Origin: Sanderia malayensis
Lineage: Eukaryota; Cnidaria; Scyphozoa; Semaeostomeae; Pelagiidae
DNA length: 64,000 bases
Assembly: GCA_013076295.1 (NCBI GenBank)
Contig: RQOL01000663.1
Coordinates: 124,001 to 188,000, forward strand
Reading direction: 5' to 3'
Shown here: one piece after another, positions 33,975-46,619 of the stretch
How the letters are laid out: each line of letters begins with the position of its first letter
Numbering within the stretch: the stretch's first letter is position 1
Translations under genes and position numbers: made by a program
The notes under the pieces: model-generated
What the model saw: the letters and a program-made list of their open reading frames with translations, nothing else
Database searches by the model: none
Told to the model about the DNA's origin: nothing

Positions 33975-35560
33975 AACATTGAATAAAACACAGTTCTCCT
34001 TTAAAATTGTTTAATTATTTGTAGGTGCTTTCAACAAAGAAACACAGAAAGCTTCTCTCAAGCAATTATTTAACTAAAAATAACATAAATTTAGAATATA
34101 TGAAGACATTAAAATGATATGTTCGCTCAAAACGAAAATGCAAAAAATTAATAAAAAACAGATGAAAGAAAACAGTTTGCTTTGTTTGTGGAAAAAACTT
34201 ACAAATCTCTAGGCTTACCTAAATCGTCATTTAAAGTCAATGTTACCAGGTGCAGGTCTCTATTTCAATCAAGGGGAATTTAGGTAATTTGATCATGTGT
34301 CTACCTTATTACTGGAAATTAAAGAATCATGAAATTAATGCGGTTTCCCCTCAGCCCCATGCAAATGATATGCAAATTTTTCACAGACCAGATTAATATT
34401 ATGATGCATTAAATTCATGACGCATTCATTTCCTGTAATAAGGTATCTCTTTAGAATTTTCCTTCAGCATTGTATAAGCAACAGCAATGTATAGCAGAGT
34501 AATAAAACTTTAACAAAACAACTTCATTCAAACTACACTGGGAAAAGAATCCCGACAAATGAAATTGTGTAAGTATATCAGTTGCATCATGTTTCACACC
34601 TCCAATATATGCACTTGAACAATAGCATAACTTCTTTTGACTTTATGTTACCAACCTGTAAAACATAACTGTTAATAATGTTAATTTACAGAAAACAAGA
34701 AGAGGCCTTTATAAAAATCAAAGGCCCACAAAAAAAGAAATCTGACAAAAAGGGTAGGAAGGTCACCCAAAAGGAAGGTCCTCCACAGCCATTCCATGAT
34801 GACCATGCCCACCCATACCAAGTAGCACGTGGTGCTCAAACTGTTAAATTCATTTACTCTAATTTGTAAATAGCATAGTTATAGTTTTGTAAATAGTTTT
34901 CAACATTTTGTTCAATTTTTAAGTTCCTTGACATTTAAATAGTGACACAGTAAAAACCCACATATAAGAACCACCTATTTTTAGCAACCTACCACCTAAC
35001 ACTTTCTTTCATTTTTCTACATACTTTTTCGTAGTCAAGTTTAAATTACTTTGTGCTACAGTTTTCTCATTTTTTATCTTTATCCCACCACCTTATCCAA
35101 AAATATGTTCCATTGCTAGCAACCAATATCACCTACCTACATAATAACATCAAAGTTCTTTTATGTGGGTTTCTACAGTTTGTATATAGTTTGTAAATAG
35201 TATATTTAGATGGTATTTAGTTATGTAGTTTAGTGGGCTTGGTCATGCATGAATTAAAAAATTTATATAAAGTTATGCACTAATAATAATGTACCCCATT
35301 TTGGCCTAATCATCAATCTCACAAATGTTCCATTCATGCATGGTCAATGCTTTGTTGTTCCATTCCTGTTAAAATTTTTTCACCATTTGGTTCATTCTTA
35401 AATTTAGTTCCATTTGCATGTTATTGTTTTAATGTTCAAAAAATTATACACTTGCCACACAAAAAACCAAGCAGGAGTGGCCTTTACTTTGTTGTTCATC
35501 AACCAAGCCAACACCTACAAGTACAACCATACAGTTATGTTTTGAAAATATCTCAAAAAT
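33975..35560. other. AT-rich, no gene recognised; contains a dispersed direct repeat
   Basis: A short lysine-rich ORF (34678-34869) has no recognisable motif. ATGCATGGTCAAT with flanking similarity occurs at about 35336-35349 and 35571-35583, a diverged direct repeat of roughly 30 bp. Confidence 0.4.
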
Positions 35561-35577
35561 GTTTCATTTATGCATGG

Positions 35578-36680
35578 TCAATACTTTTTCTGTTGAACAA
35601 ACTGAACTGGAACTTCCCTCCTAAACTGGTTCGCCATACTTTTTGCCACTGCATGCAGTTGAACTTGCTTTCTAGTACGACCTTCTATGGAAATTTTCAG
35701 ATCATCAGTTATTGACTTGATCGTAGTATCCTGGTACTTCTTTACCACCCATTTTGTACTGGCAAGCTGATAGTTTTGTGCATAAGCATGATGTGCATTA
35801 CAAAAACAATCATGTGCAAATCTCTCATCAACAATCATGAACTCAACAGTAGCTGCTTCATTCCAAGCTTTCCTGTTTGGGTGGCTTTACTAGCTTTCCA
35901 GCTTTCAAAAGGTCTGCTATAGACACAGACTTGGGGTTGCTGACTGAGGTTTCATTAATAATGCAATGACAATTCATATTAGTTGAATTGCTCTCAGTTG
36001 CAGCTGACAGTCTACGCTGTTTTTTGCACTTAGGCCATTCATGTTTGGTGCTAATATCAACATCAGGCCCTGTCATGGTGCTGGGTGGCACAAACCTAAT
36101 GAGATAAACTTTTTTGCCTTTCATCTGATCCATTGTGCTGCAAGAAGGGCCACAGTCAGACACAAGGATGTCACAACACCCTACTGGAGCATTGTAAAAA
36201 CTCTCGCATGCAGCCTTTATGTTTTCAATAGTGAGTTCATCATAATTGTTTCCAAATGGATAAAGTCTCTAGTATCCATAGCGTCAAACTTCTTCATGCG
36301 CCCAGATGGCATAGCAGGCACTTTACTAAAAATCTTGCGAGCATCACCCCATGTGCGTTTCAACCCGATTCGCTTGTCCAGTTCTGCCCAAGTCTCTTTG
36401 CCAGTTTTCTTGCACATCTTGAAAAAAGTCAATAAGACAACAACAGCTGCTTTGCCTAGGCCAGACTTTCAGGAATAATCAAAAACTCGTAGCCGCCTCC
36501 TTTTGGATAGTTCTGGAACGAGGTTGATAATGCTGGGCAGTTGTTCAAAAGTGAAAATTGAAAATCACATTCAAGTTTGAAATGATTTCCATCCCAAATT
36601 GAAAATAAAGTGGGAAAAAATGCAAATCGTCTATTTGAAACTAGATACTTGTTTGAAAATAAATAGAAAATTAAGCTCAT
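35578..36680 (-). pseudogene. Unrecognised minus-strand gene fragments
   Basis: Frames at 36432-36217 (KIFSKVPAMPSGRMKKFDAM, DTRDFIHLETIMMNS), 36163-35858 (DQMKGKKVYLIRFVPPSTM) and 35838-35578 (STKWVVKKYQDTTIKSITDD) have protein-like composition and could be parts of one gene broken by frameshifts. I recognise no family. No intact start or splice pattern is evident. Confidence 0.35.
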
Positions 36681-36689
36681 TTCAACTTA

Positions 36690-37390
36690 CAAACTGAACT
36701 TAAAATGAAATTAAGCTTTAAATGAAAAAAGATATCTTGACGAAATATGCCAAAGATTTTTACATGATTACGATGGGCCACCATAGATATGTATTGGAAA
36801 GTTTTCCCCACTTTGCTTCAACATCAACCAGCCATAATTTCATTCAAACTGATTATTCCATTGTTAGTGTTTGATGTCACCACAGCAAAATAAGAACAAT
36901 TAACGGAACCAGCTGTAGATTGCGGTAGCTGGAAAAAATTATAAACACCGGTGAATTGTAAACACAGCCACCAAAGGGCTAAAAAACAATGGAAATCTCA
37001 TGATGTTACGAAGTGCTAAATAACGTAAAAGCTATCGAAAAACTCTACTCCCTAGGGGCAAACACCTGGTTAGAAAGGAGTCACACCCCAACGAAAGACC
37101 CAATAGTGTTTGGTTGTCTAAAAGTTGATTACTGTCATAGAAAATAATTATACAAATATTGCATTTTATTGAGTGCATCGGATACAATGTTAGAATGCCG
37201 AAAACAAAATCTTGGTACGTAGAGAAATTCTCACATGCCTGGTAGAACAATCCTGAACTTAAAGGTAACAGTGCATATTTAAATCTATATATTTTTTATC
37301 TAGGGTAATAAATCGTTGATTTCAAACTCTTTGAGAGAGTTTGCCAATCAAACATGTAGCCCAATGAAACAGATTCAAATTTGATTTGAG
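36690..37390. other. No gene recognised
   Basis: AT-rich DNA without supportable ORFs or element ends. Confidence 0.5.
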
Positions 37391-40300
37391 GATGCCTGGC
37401 TCCAATGTAAAACAATGTTAATAAAGCATTTTAAGCTGTGTAAGGCAGAGTTAAATACACACAAGAATGACCTAAGAAAACATGCAAGCACTGCAAAGCA
37501 CAAAAGTAAGGTGGCACAAAACGTGAATTTAATGATGAGCACACCAATCACCCAATCATTCAGGTCAGTAGGAAATGAAGCACAGAAAATAGCAGGAATT
37601 TGGTCAGCAGTATTTATAGCAAGCATACAGCCTTCAGTTCTGTTGACCACCTCATGATTCTTTTAGCATCAATTTTTCCAGATTCGGCAATTGCTGCTAA
37701 TCTTCGAATGCAAGGCAGTAACTGTACAGGTTTGATTGTCAATCTGATTTCACAGTGCCTTTTTCAAGAGCTCATTGATGACATGGGGGGACAGTTTTTA
37801 TAGCCTTGTCATAGATGAATCGATGGATGTAAGCCAGAAGAAGATGCTAGCCATTTGCATTCGATATTACAGTCCATCCAGGCAATCCATCAGAACCACA
37901 CTTTTGAAAATGCTAAATCTTGGCGCTTCTGGGACATCAGATACCATCGGAGCAGCTGTGAGGAAAACTCTGGAACAGGCTGGTCTATGTTTGCAAAAGC
38001 TGATCACAATTGGTGTGGATGGATGCGGCATCATGATTGGAGTAAACCACAGTGTCTCCACTTATTTCAAAGCCTTAGTGCCGGAAATTGTTCAAGTGTG
38101 TATGCCGCAGTTTACAACTGGCTGCCAACAAAGCCCCAGAAGCTATGCCAACTCATTTTGGCTGTCTTGTAAGAGAGTCATACAGCTGGTTCTCGCACAG
38201 CGCAAATGGCTATTGTATTTTAGAGAACTACATAAAACCATTAAAAACGAAGTGCAAATAAGATTCTTCAACTGAGTGCAACAAGATGGATGAGCCGGTA
38301 TGAATGCATCAGAAGAATTATTGATCAATGGGGCTCACTGAAACTTTGCTTCACGATAGCATCATCTGGTGAGAAAAATGCTATACTGTGGAGAGCTGGC
38401 AAAGATGTATGAAGATCGTACAAGCTATGTGATCTTGATTTCCCTTGAAGGAATTCTCAAAGACTTTTCCAGGATCAACAAGCTGCTTGAACTTGCTGAA
38501 GCCGGTGTGATGCATTTGGGTGCAGATCTTGTTGACTTCTTCTTTTCGCTATTGCAACGCATTGTCATTCTAAACAAGCTAGAAAATGTTTTAGGAAACA
38601 GCCTTTTCAATTATGATTCAGGAACGATCTTATGCCACTGAGCTGTGTCTACTTTGGATATGCCTTTGGCAGCAATGTAGAGCACTTGCAAATAGGGAAA
38701 GAAGAAGTGAATGAAGTGAAACATTGATACATGGACTTTCTAATAAATGCAACAAAGGAAGTTCAACGTTGACTCCCAAAAAATGCAGCTGTATTCCGAG
38801 CTATGACAAGCATTTCTCGAGAAGAAATACACAGAATTCAAGAGGAAACCACATTAGCAGAGCGTCTCAAGGATATTACACCTGATGTAGATGCTGTTAA
38901 CAATGAGCTACGTCAGATAAAACTAATGTCTATCCATGAAAATTTAAAGCAAAATCTTAAAGCAAGTAGTACAAACCTTAAAGTAAAAACTTAAAGGGTT
39001 TATGCAGCCTAAAATGACATGTCGGTTTTTTTACGGAAATGAAAAGAAAAAGATCTGAGTATCACTATGAACCTATTTTGAGTGTTTTCTGACGAGTATA
39101 AGTATGTTTTTTCAAGCTCAAACACACCCAGGTCTGTTGAAGAGCTGTGACGTCAGTTTGATGACACGTGAATCATTTTTTATAGGGGTCAGTATGGGAA
39201 AAATTGACCGCACGCCACAGTTTTTTTAATAACCCGACTTACGCGATGCCGATTTCAATTATCTCACCTGTGGCTAAAAGCGCGATATTCTCCTCACATT
39301 ATGAGCCGATTTCAGTTGTTTTCAATAAAACACAGAAATTTTGACAAATTTTGAAAAAAATAAAATTTTCATGATTTTGGTGAAATGTGACGTCAGAATG
39401 AACCGAGCTATTGTTCTTCAACTATTGTTCTCTGAGCAAGAGCTGCCCGGCCGCGGTCTGTTGAAACAGTGTCTGGCTAAAATCTTTTCAAAATGTCGGA
39501 TTGCGAAAATATTAGTTAAAACAAATTCCTCTAACAACGAAGGAAGAAGTCTTCTTGAGGGTAGCGAAGAAGACGAAGACTATTCAGTAGTCTTCGTATA
39601 GTCGAAATTTGTACGAAGGAGAACCTCTTCTTGCAAGAAGACCCAGAGCTGGGTACGGCAGTGATGATAAAGAAAGGATCGGGTTGTTAGGCCTATCTCT
39701 GAAAGAACTGGATGCCTGTTTTGAAAATAAAACTTATGTTGATAATTGGTTAGTTCATTTGTTATTTAATAAATTTTTGGCAACTGTTAAACATTAATTC
39801 TATGGAATCATATGTATTTGTTCATTGTACTGTTTTGTCTTCAGTTGTTACGGTCAAATCCAGGTCTTTAGAAGAGTGTCGAGACTTATGGAGAGAGATG
39901 AATTTAGTGTTGGTCCAACTCGCGCTGTTATGTTCCCCTACAACACATGATCGACCATGAAATGCTTTTTTAATACTCTTTATTAGTATTTGTTTCCCTA
40001 TTTTAAGTTACATATTGACGTGACGTTGTTCAGTCTGCCCGGTTTGTTGTTTTGTTGGCTGTGGTACGCAAAGGTGTCTGGGATTTCGCATCATTCTGAC
40101 GTCAATTTCTTCAACAGAATTTGTCCAAATTCCCTATTTTGACAATGAATAACTCAAAAACTACAAAATATTTTTATATTCTATCTGCGGCATGTTGATA
40201 AGCATGTTCAATTCTATACTTTTCAGCAAAAAAAACTATATGTGATTTTAGGCTGCATAAGCCCTTTAAAGGAAGCAGTACAATAATGCTGCTGGTGAGC

Positions 40301-40560
40301 CAAAGTTTGCAAACATTGCACGCCTTGCTATCGCATTGTACTCAGTCCCCTATTCCGATGCCGAAGTAGAGAGAATCTTCTCCAAGATAAATTAAGAAGC
40401 AAGACGGCAAGTGCAACTACTGATGCATTGATCACAATTTAAAGTAGCCTGAAATGGTGAGGCAAAGAATGCCATAACTTCAAAGTCACAAATGAAATGA
40501 AAAGGAAATTCAATGCTGAAACAGTTTATAAGGTTAATGCTGAAGATGACTTTGTGTTCC
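37391..40560 (+). pseudogene. hAT-like transposase (ZBED type), split by a TTAA-flanked element
   Basis: Frames at 37415-37657, 37640-37803, 37775-38275, 38369-38641 and 38803-38994 form a broken hAT-superfamily protein: a BED-like finger with NDLRKHASTAKHKSK, LASIFPDSAIAANL, FYSLVIDESMDVSQKKML (Asp-rich core start), ITIGVDGCGIMIGVN, then a helical insert. After the inserted element the hAT C-terminal dimerisation motif reads ANIARLAIALYSVPYSDAEV followed by ERIFSKI at about 40305-40395. Multiple frameshifts and stops. It differs from the copy at 17600 in sequence. Confidence 0.72.
38995..40265. mobile_element. TTAA-flanked inverted-repeat element (1,271 bp) inside the hAT remnant
   Basis: The left end AGGGTTTATGCAGCCTAAAA and right end TTTTAGGCTGCATAAGCCCT are inverted repeats with one mismatch over 20 bases, each abutting TTAA (38991-38994 and 40266-40269). 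TTAA suggests piggyBac or Kolobok transposase in trans. Small internal ORFs (39341-39601, 39609-39797) encode an acidic segment (GSEEDEDYS) but no transposase core, so it is non-autonomous or a deletion derivative. Confidence 0.85.
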
Positions 40561-40569
40561 AAAATGATA

Positions 40570-41578
40570 ACTCATCCATTTGACTACAGTGAAAACAATG
40601 GCATTGTGAACAGGAAAAGTAAAGAAGCAGCAACATCATCTTCGTGGCCCAACAGGACGCATGAAAGTCATACTCTGGGGGAATCATTGAGACACTTTCA
40701 AGCACGAGAACACATCTGTATTGATCTAGCTGCACCTGAAATGGGGTTATGAAGAAAAGTACCTAACGTAAGTACCTGAAGTAAGTAACACACCAAAGTC
40801 AGACACAGATTGTATTACCCTTAAAGACACACTTTTGGAAGACCTGCTGCCAGATGTTCAAAACATCTTTTTCGAAGACTTCCACTGTTGAAATCATAGC
40901 TATCATATCTGCATCTCACTTTGCTGCCTGTTCTTTGTTTTTGAAAAAAGTAGCCATTGATGGCAATTTTGCTTTCTTTAATAATCAAAAGATGACTGCC
41001 AAAGCACAGGATGCAAATTACAGCACCATCTCTGTTGCAAAAATGAAGGTGAAAAATCCTGGTGGTCAGCTAGAAGAGCACCTTGTTGCATTCCAAATGA
41101 CACAATGACAAGCCTCTGAAAATGGTTCAATATGGTTTAAAGAGTCTCAAGGTAACTGATATTGAATTGATCGATATTTAAACACACACATTTTTTATTT
41201 CATTTTAAACTATCACATGAAATTAGTAAAATGGGCTCTCAATCAATTGCTGGCAGCGAGTGAGGAAATTCTAAATTCTAGAATAATAATCTCGTCCATT
41301 CGCCCCAAGCCCCTTATTTGTTTTTCTCACTGCTTGCTTTTTGTTCAAATCAATTAATCTTCTTTTCAATGCATAAACGCTGTCAACAGGTATAAAGAGT
41401 TTTTAATTAAAGCAATTTACCAACCATGTTTTCTTCATATAAATTTTCGCGCCAAATCTTCAAAGAGAGACTGTCCATGTCTGATAAAGTCAGGGATCTT
41501 GCTACTCTGTGATCTCGCGCAGACAACTGTTGCTGTGATGTGTTTCTTGCCAGCATAGTACCGTGGCCCACACATGCA
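40570..41578. other. No recognised gene; one unassigned ORF
   Basis: The ORF at 40854-41108 (MFKTSFSKTSTVEIIAIISA) has protein-like composition but no family I recognise. The remainder is AT-rich. Confidence 0.4.
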
Positions 41579-41662
41579 ATACAAAAATAATTATTCTAAT
41601 ACAAAAATATTTATTGCAATACTAAAATAATTATTCCAATACAAAAATATTTATTTCAATAC
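41579..41662. repeat. 20-bp AT-rich tandem repeat
   Basis: Four copies of a unit like AATACAAAAATAATTATTCC with alternating TAATTAT / TATTTAT variants. Confidence 0.9.
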
Positions 41663-41701
41663 ACAAAAATACGAAAAGCCTCAGCTTCAGAGTAAGGCTG
41701 G

Positions 41702-42514
41702 TTAAGCAAGAACCAGTACATATCGCCTACCACCCATAGATTCTATCTCCATTGGACCACATATATCAGTGTGTATATGTTCCATTGGCTGGGATGCTCT
41801 ATTTTGACTGGCTTTAGGAAAACCTTGTTTATGCATTTTTCCTAGGGTACATGAATCACAGCTTTTATCAACGGAAACACGTTCATCTATCTTCACACCT
41901 GTAACAAGATTTGTCTTTGTAAGAAGATTTACATGGTCGTAGTTCAAATGACCAAATCTTTGGTTATTTGAACAGAGTTTGGACCTCTTTTCATAAATAA
42001 AGTATTGAACTCTTCAATGAACTCTTCAATCAACAAACCTTTAATATCGTCCCACTCAATTTCTGCAGAATCTCATGCATTTAAACTTTCATAAAATTAT
42101 CGCATGATTCAGGTAAGCTACAGAGGATAACTGTTGCAAATTTCTTTGATGAAATATCCTCTTTCATTTCACGCAGCTGTTCAGGTTTTCTCAACACACG
42201 AAGCGATTAAGGAATAGGCCTTGTCAGAACGTAATCTGTAAGAATTTCTCACAGCAGCTGGCTCTGCAGGTCCTGGGGATACTTCTTGTTGTTCTTGGGT
42301 AAAACCGCCCAAGCCACGTTCCATTAAAACTAATTGCATATTGTATTCCCAGGACTGATAATTTTTTCTGTTCAAGAGCTGGATGTTTGTAATCTCCGTC
42401 ATGGGTTTTCATGCTTCAAAACATTTGTCTCCCAGCGAATATAAACATGTAAATATCACGCCTCCAGCTTTAGTACACATTATAAAACACTTCTAACGTC
42501 CTGGGCCCATAACC
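41702..42514 (-). mobile_element. Ty1/copia retrotransposon fragment with tRNA-iMet half-molecule primer site
   Basis: Minus strand, in order: primer-binding site GGTTATGGGCCCAG (plus-strand 42501-42514), complementary to the anticodon-stem region of initiator tRNA-Met as in Drosophila copia; gag start MTEITNIQLLNRKNYQSWEY and RLRSDKAYSLIASCVEKT (42402-42181); then, after a large deletion, the gag-pre-integrase and integrase start SCDSCTLGKMHKQGFPK and HTDICGPM (41947-41702). Most of gag, protease, integrase core, RT and RNase H are missing. The 5' LTR should end at the CA just right of 42514 (minus-strand CTAACA); its other end was not located. Confidence 0.82.
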
Positions 42515-43073
42515 TGTTAGAATGGCAGACTTATGACCTATTTTATAAGAAAACAACTTGAAGAAATTACAACTTCTGATTTGAAAATCATACTTTTTAG
42601 AACCAACTATACAGGAAGACTTCAAACAGTCAAGTAAGCAAACAACATGCCTAACGAGGCGCAAAACATTTTAAATTACACGCATGACTTACAACAACTA
42701 CAATAGTCCTTTATTGTCTCTTTTCAAGGGCGTGAACGCAAATATAAACAGAATCATCATAATTCCAGCAAGGCCCAGTGAGGAATTTGCAGGAAATCAG
42801 CTTCGCTACATTCGTGTCACAGAAAATCGAGTTGAAGCAAACTGATAGAGTTTCCTTGCTAAGTCTTGCTTTTTCAAAATATGTAGTTAACATAAATCGT
42901 TTCTGTATCTCTTTTGCATCAATTTTAGAGATAAAAATGCTTTAAAACAGTCAAAATTTTGCAATTATTTATCGACAGACTCTAGCAATTGTAATTGATT
43001 CAAATATACCCTGGCAGTAAGTTTTGCAGTTATATTTATATGGCAAGATTCCCCGCTTAAGCTTTAACAAAAA
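42515..43073. other. Probable copia 5' LTR region and flank; no gene
   Basis: By position, the DNA right of the primer site must include the 5' LTR on the minus strand (TG...CA); the inner boundary is clear but I could not define the outer one. Short ORFs have no motif. Confidence 0.4.
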
Positions 43074-43421
43074 ATGGCTCGAGAAAATGAGAAGTCTAAA
43101 ATTTGCATAATTTTAGTGATGGCATCATACTTGAAAAATTGGAGAAAATGTCATTCAGAAGCTCTGGCCATGGCCGATTCTAGTGATGAAGAGTGTAGTG
43201 TTAGCGCAAATCAAGATGATTTTGGTTCAGAATCTGGAGATCCACTGTCAGCCAAAAATTTGCCACAGACAATGTGTGATAGTGATAGTCCCAATAGAAT
43301 GAGTGACGATGGGAGTGACGAGATTTTGAGTGACCAGTCTTTGCGGTATGGTTATTTGACAGAGGAAGACGAAGTTGATGTAAATGGAATGGAAGTCGCG
43401 TTGAGGAAAGACAAAATTTAG
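43074..43421 (+). other. Acidic unrecognised ORF
   Basis: 115 codons, with a Ser/Asp/Glu-rich second half (ADSSDEECSVSANQDDFGSE; DDGSDEILSDQS). Such acidic serine-rich segments are found in the N-termini of several transposase genes, but nothing else identifies it. Confidence 0.35.
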
Positions 43422-45231
43422 CCAAGCATGATTTAAATAGTGAGTTGGTGAGTGGGGTAGCCTGCGCACACTCAAAAGTCTCCTGACTAGAACTGTAGAG
43501 TCTGCGAACTAAGCTAAAAAAGCGTGTTCTGCTTCGTAGTCATGTTGAACATATTAGCTTTGTTCATTTGTCTGGTTTGTTTTTACAACAATGGTTAGCC
43601 AACATTCTGGCTAACTGCTAAGCTTCTTGATTGTTCAACACATTTCGTTTTGTTTTGCACTCGCCACGCAAACAAATTCTCCCTTCACACCTTCACCCTC
43701 GAAGTTCATCAGCTTTCAAGATGGCGACTGTTGTCAGAGCTGTGAAAGAGGTGAAATGGGAGGAAAACATGTTAACCGAAGCACTGGAGTTCATCAAAAT
43801 CAGTTTTGAAATTCCAGAATTTCTCGATAATCCAATCCAAGAGTGCTTCGAAGCTTTTTCAAAGGAAAAAACCTCTATTTCCATGCACCCACAGGTTTTG
43901 GAAAATCCTTCATTAATCAATCAACTCCGATCGTTGCAGACTTTCATCTTGGTGAATATCCTTTGACTTGTTCAGTGCTTGTGATTTCGCCCCTACAGTC
44001 CTTGATGTAAGATCAAGTCGAAAAGTTGAAAAAGGTTGGCATTAATGCAACTGCAATTTAAGCAGAACAGGAACAGAGTGTAGTTGGAAGATAGCAAGAC
44101 AGATGTTGTCTTCAATGTTATATTCACTTCTCCGGAATGCATGCTCGGAACGAAACGTTGGAGGAAATTCATCACATCAGGAATGTTCTCACGTTACTGT
44201 GTTTGGGTCGTTTTTGATGAAGCTCAGTGCAGTGCGCGCTGTCTGGTGCGGGCTGCGGGGGGGGGGGTTGTGATGGCAGGTCGTCTAATTCAAAACGTTG
44301 GAAAATTGAGTCCCATTCAGGTAAAGTTTAACCCTTAGTGGGGAAAATATTTTCGTTAACAATAGGTTTTGTGTTGCGCAGCCCCCTAAATTTTTTCTTC
44401 CCGTACCCTTATGAGTACTGGGGTAAATTGACCTAGAATACGGGGGTTGTGCTTCTGGGAAACTGTAATTCTTACCCTGTCTGGAAGCAACTTTTCCCAC
44501 AAAATATACCCTTGCGTGGAGGCAAAGTGGCAAAAAGATCAACAAGACCATAGGAATATAACAACCTACAGATTGATTTTGTGGAAAAGGACACCCAAAT
44601 ATTACACTATTCCACATTTGAAATTCCATCAAACACAAGGATAGGCTCATTGCTTTCGGCATCCTAGTCGTGTGCTGTGATGAGAACCCACCACTCCTGG
44701 AAATGCCATGTACCCAAAAGTACCATATTCATAAGAACCTAGTCAGTCTGCTTTTCAGAAACATGGGTTCTTGTTTGGGGTGCTTTACTGTACCCTGCAA
44801 CAGTAGTTCTTAGGCTTTAGTGACAATCTTGAGGTTGGACCCGGGCAAGGCAACGGCAAGGTCCCCAGATTTTTAAAAGGGGACCCCATAACTAGGGCAA
44901 ACTTTTTCAAGAATCCTATTTAGGGTTACATTTCTTTCATCTTCAGTAGCACCATAGTCAAGGGTCAAGAAGATACAGGTTCACTCTACTGTATAGTGAG
45001 TTCACATACCATATTTACTTGATTGAGCCCCAGCCGCAGACCAGTCCCCACCACTTTTTCCAAAGTTGGTCCTTGATTATTGATCAAATCTAATGAGAAA
45101 CTTTTTTAAGGGGGATAGGAGTGTGGTCCCAAGAGTGCTGTTTTTAAATTGTTGACCATTCCCAATTTCCCGCCACTTTTTCAGCAACAAGAAAAATTAT
45201 TTTCAGGACCAAAAGCAGGAAAATCAGGCTG

Positions 45232-45339
45232 TTAGACATGGACTGCATAGATCAACTGAAATAATAAATTTCTTAAACATGAAAAATCTCATGTTTAAGA
45301 AATTTATTATTTCAGTTGATCTATGCAGTCCATGTCTAA
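45232..45339. repeat. 51-bp perfect inverted repeat, 6-base loop
   Basis: Arms 45232-45282 and 45289-45339 are exact reverse complements, separated by AAAATC. It lies in the intron of the RecQ-like gene. No TSD or known element end is associated. Confidence 0.97.
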
Positions 45340-45949
45340 AAAACTGATCCCAGAAATACAGAAAGGATGAAGACCAACCTTTTTTCTTGCCCTTTTTATT
45401 CGAATCCCATGAACATAAAGAATATAAATAAAAGTGTAACCAAAACGGTATAAGATCCTTAATTTATAAATTTTAATTTCAACTGGGCAATATTTTCTTA
45501 CAGGGGTTTCAGTTCCTCAAACGACTCTCCATTTCGTACATGGTATGGCCAAGTTGGAGAAATTAGGTCATTGTTGGATCCATCTGTGAAACTTGCAGTA
45601 TTCACCGCAACTGCCTCAAAAGCAACCAAGGCCACAATCCTCACTGCTCTAAATATGGACAATATTTCCTCTGTCTTTATTGAAAGAAGCCCAACAAAAG
45701 GAAATTTGTGCTTCTTTTTGCAATATATAAAGAATGATATGAAACTAGAGGTGATCTTTGCTCCAATTATCAGTGAAGTTATGAAGCTTGGAAAGGACAC
45801 ACAGAACAATTATATTTTGCCAAATGCGTTCCCAATGTGCCATAGTATGGAAAATGTTCCGGCTTCAGCTTGGCAAAAATTTTAATTATTTAGAAAACAT
45901 TGACCCAGCTTATCATTTTATTGAAATGTTCCATGCTGATACACCACTA

Positions 45950-46619
45950 TCCAATATATATATTCTGTGATGTCATATGACGGTGGCGAAACTCTGCCTA
46001 AAACAATATATTCGACCCGACACAATAGGTCGAGCGGAAATTCTTTGTTTTTGTTCGCCTAATTGGCTATCACGAATAAACCACGGTTTACGCTGGCGAA
46101 ACTTCCAAATTCGCGTCGCGAATTCCAATTTCGAACAAAGCATTTGCTCTTCACGTGACGCGTTTCGCCTTTTGCTGCAATTTGATTGGCTCTTTTTGCC
46201 CGACCCACGTGGTAGGCCTAATGTAAACAAGCCCAAAGTGGGGTTGAAAGAGGCATGAGCGTTAGCCAATGCAGCGCACGAAGTGCGCCAACAACAGGCG
46301 AGCGCAGCGAGCTAACCTATTGTACGTGGGGTTGAAAGAGGCATGAGCGTTAGCGAATGCAGCGCACAAAGTGCGCCAACCACAGGCGAGCGCAGCGAGC
46401 TAACCCATTGTACGTGGGGTTGAAAGAGGCATGAGCGTGAGCGAATGCAGCGCAGGAAGTGCGCCAACCACAGGCGAGCGCAGCGAGCTAACCCATTGTA
46501 GGTGGTGTTGAGAGGGGCATGAGCGTGAGCGAATGCAGCGCACGAAGTGCGCCAACCACATTAAGCTTTTTCACTTGCCCCCCTCCGGGAAGCGAGCGTA
46601 TGCGAGCGCCCCCGGCTAG
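45950..46619 (+). mobile_element. Single Helitron (unit d) in RecQ exon
   Basis: The 5' end is TCCAATATATATATTCTG at 45950 and the 3' end is CTAG at 46616-46619; the flanks are A45949 and T46620. 670 bp: about 300 bp of 5' sequence homologous to the other copies, then about three to four copies of the 88-bp minisatellite in reverse complement, then GC-rich 3' terminus. Removing it restores the helicase frame (HADTPL then SVKNHVLQEI). Confidence 0.93.

Noticed and set aside
35160..35350. LTR of a retrotransposon suggested by repeated TGTAAATAG blocks
   Set aside because: No paired copy, primer site or polypurine tract could be found; repeats are short and AT-rich.
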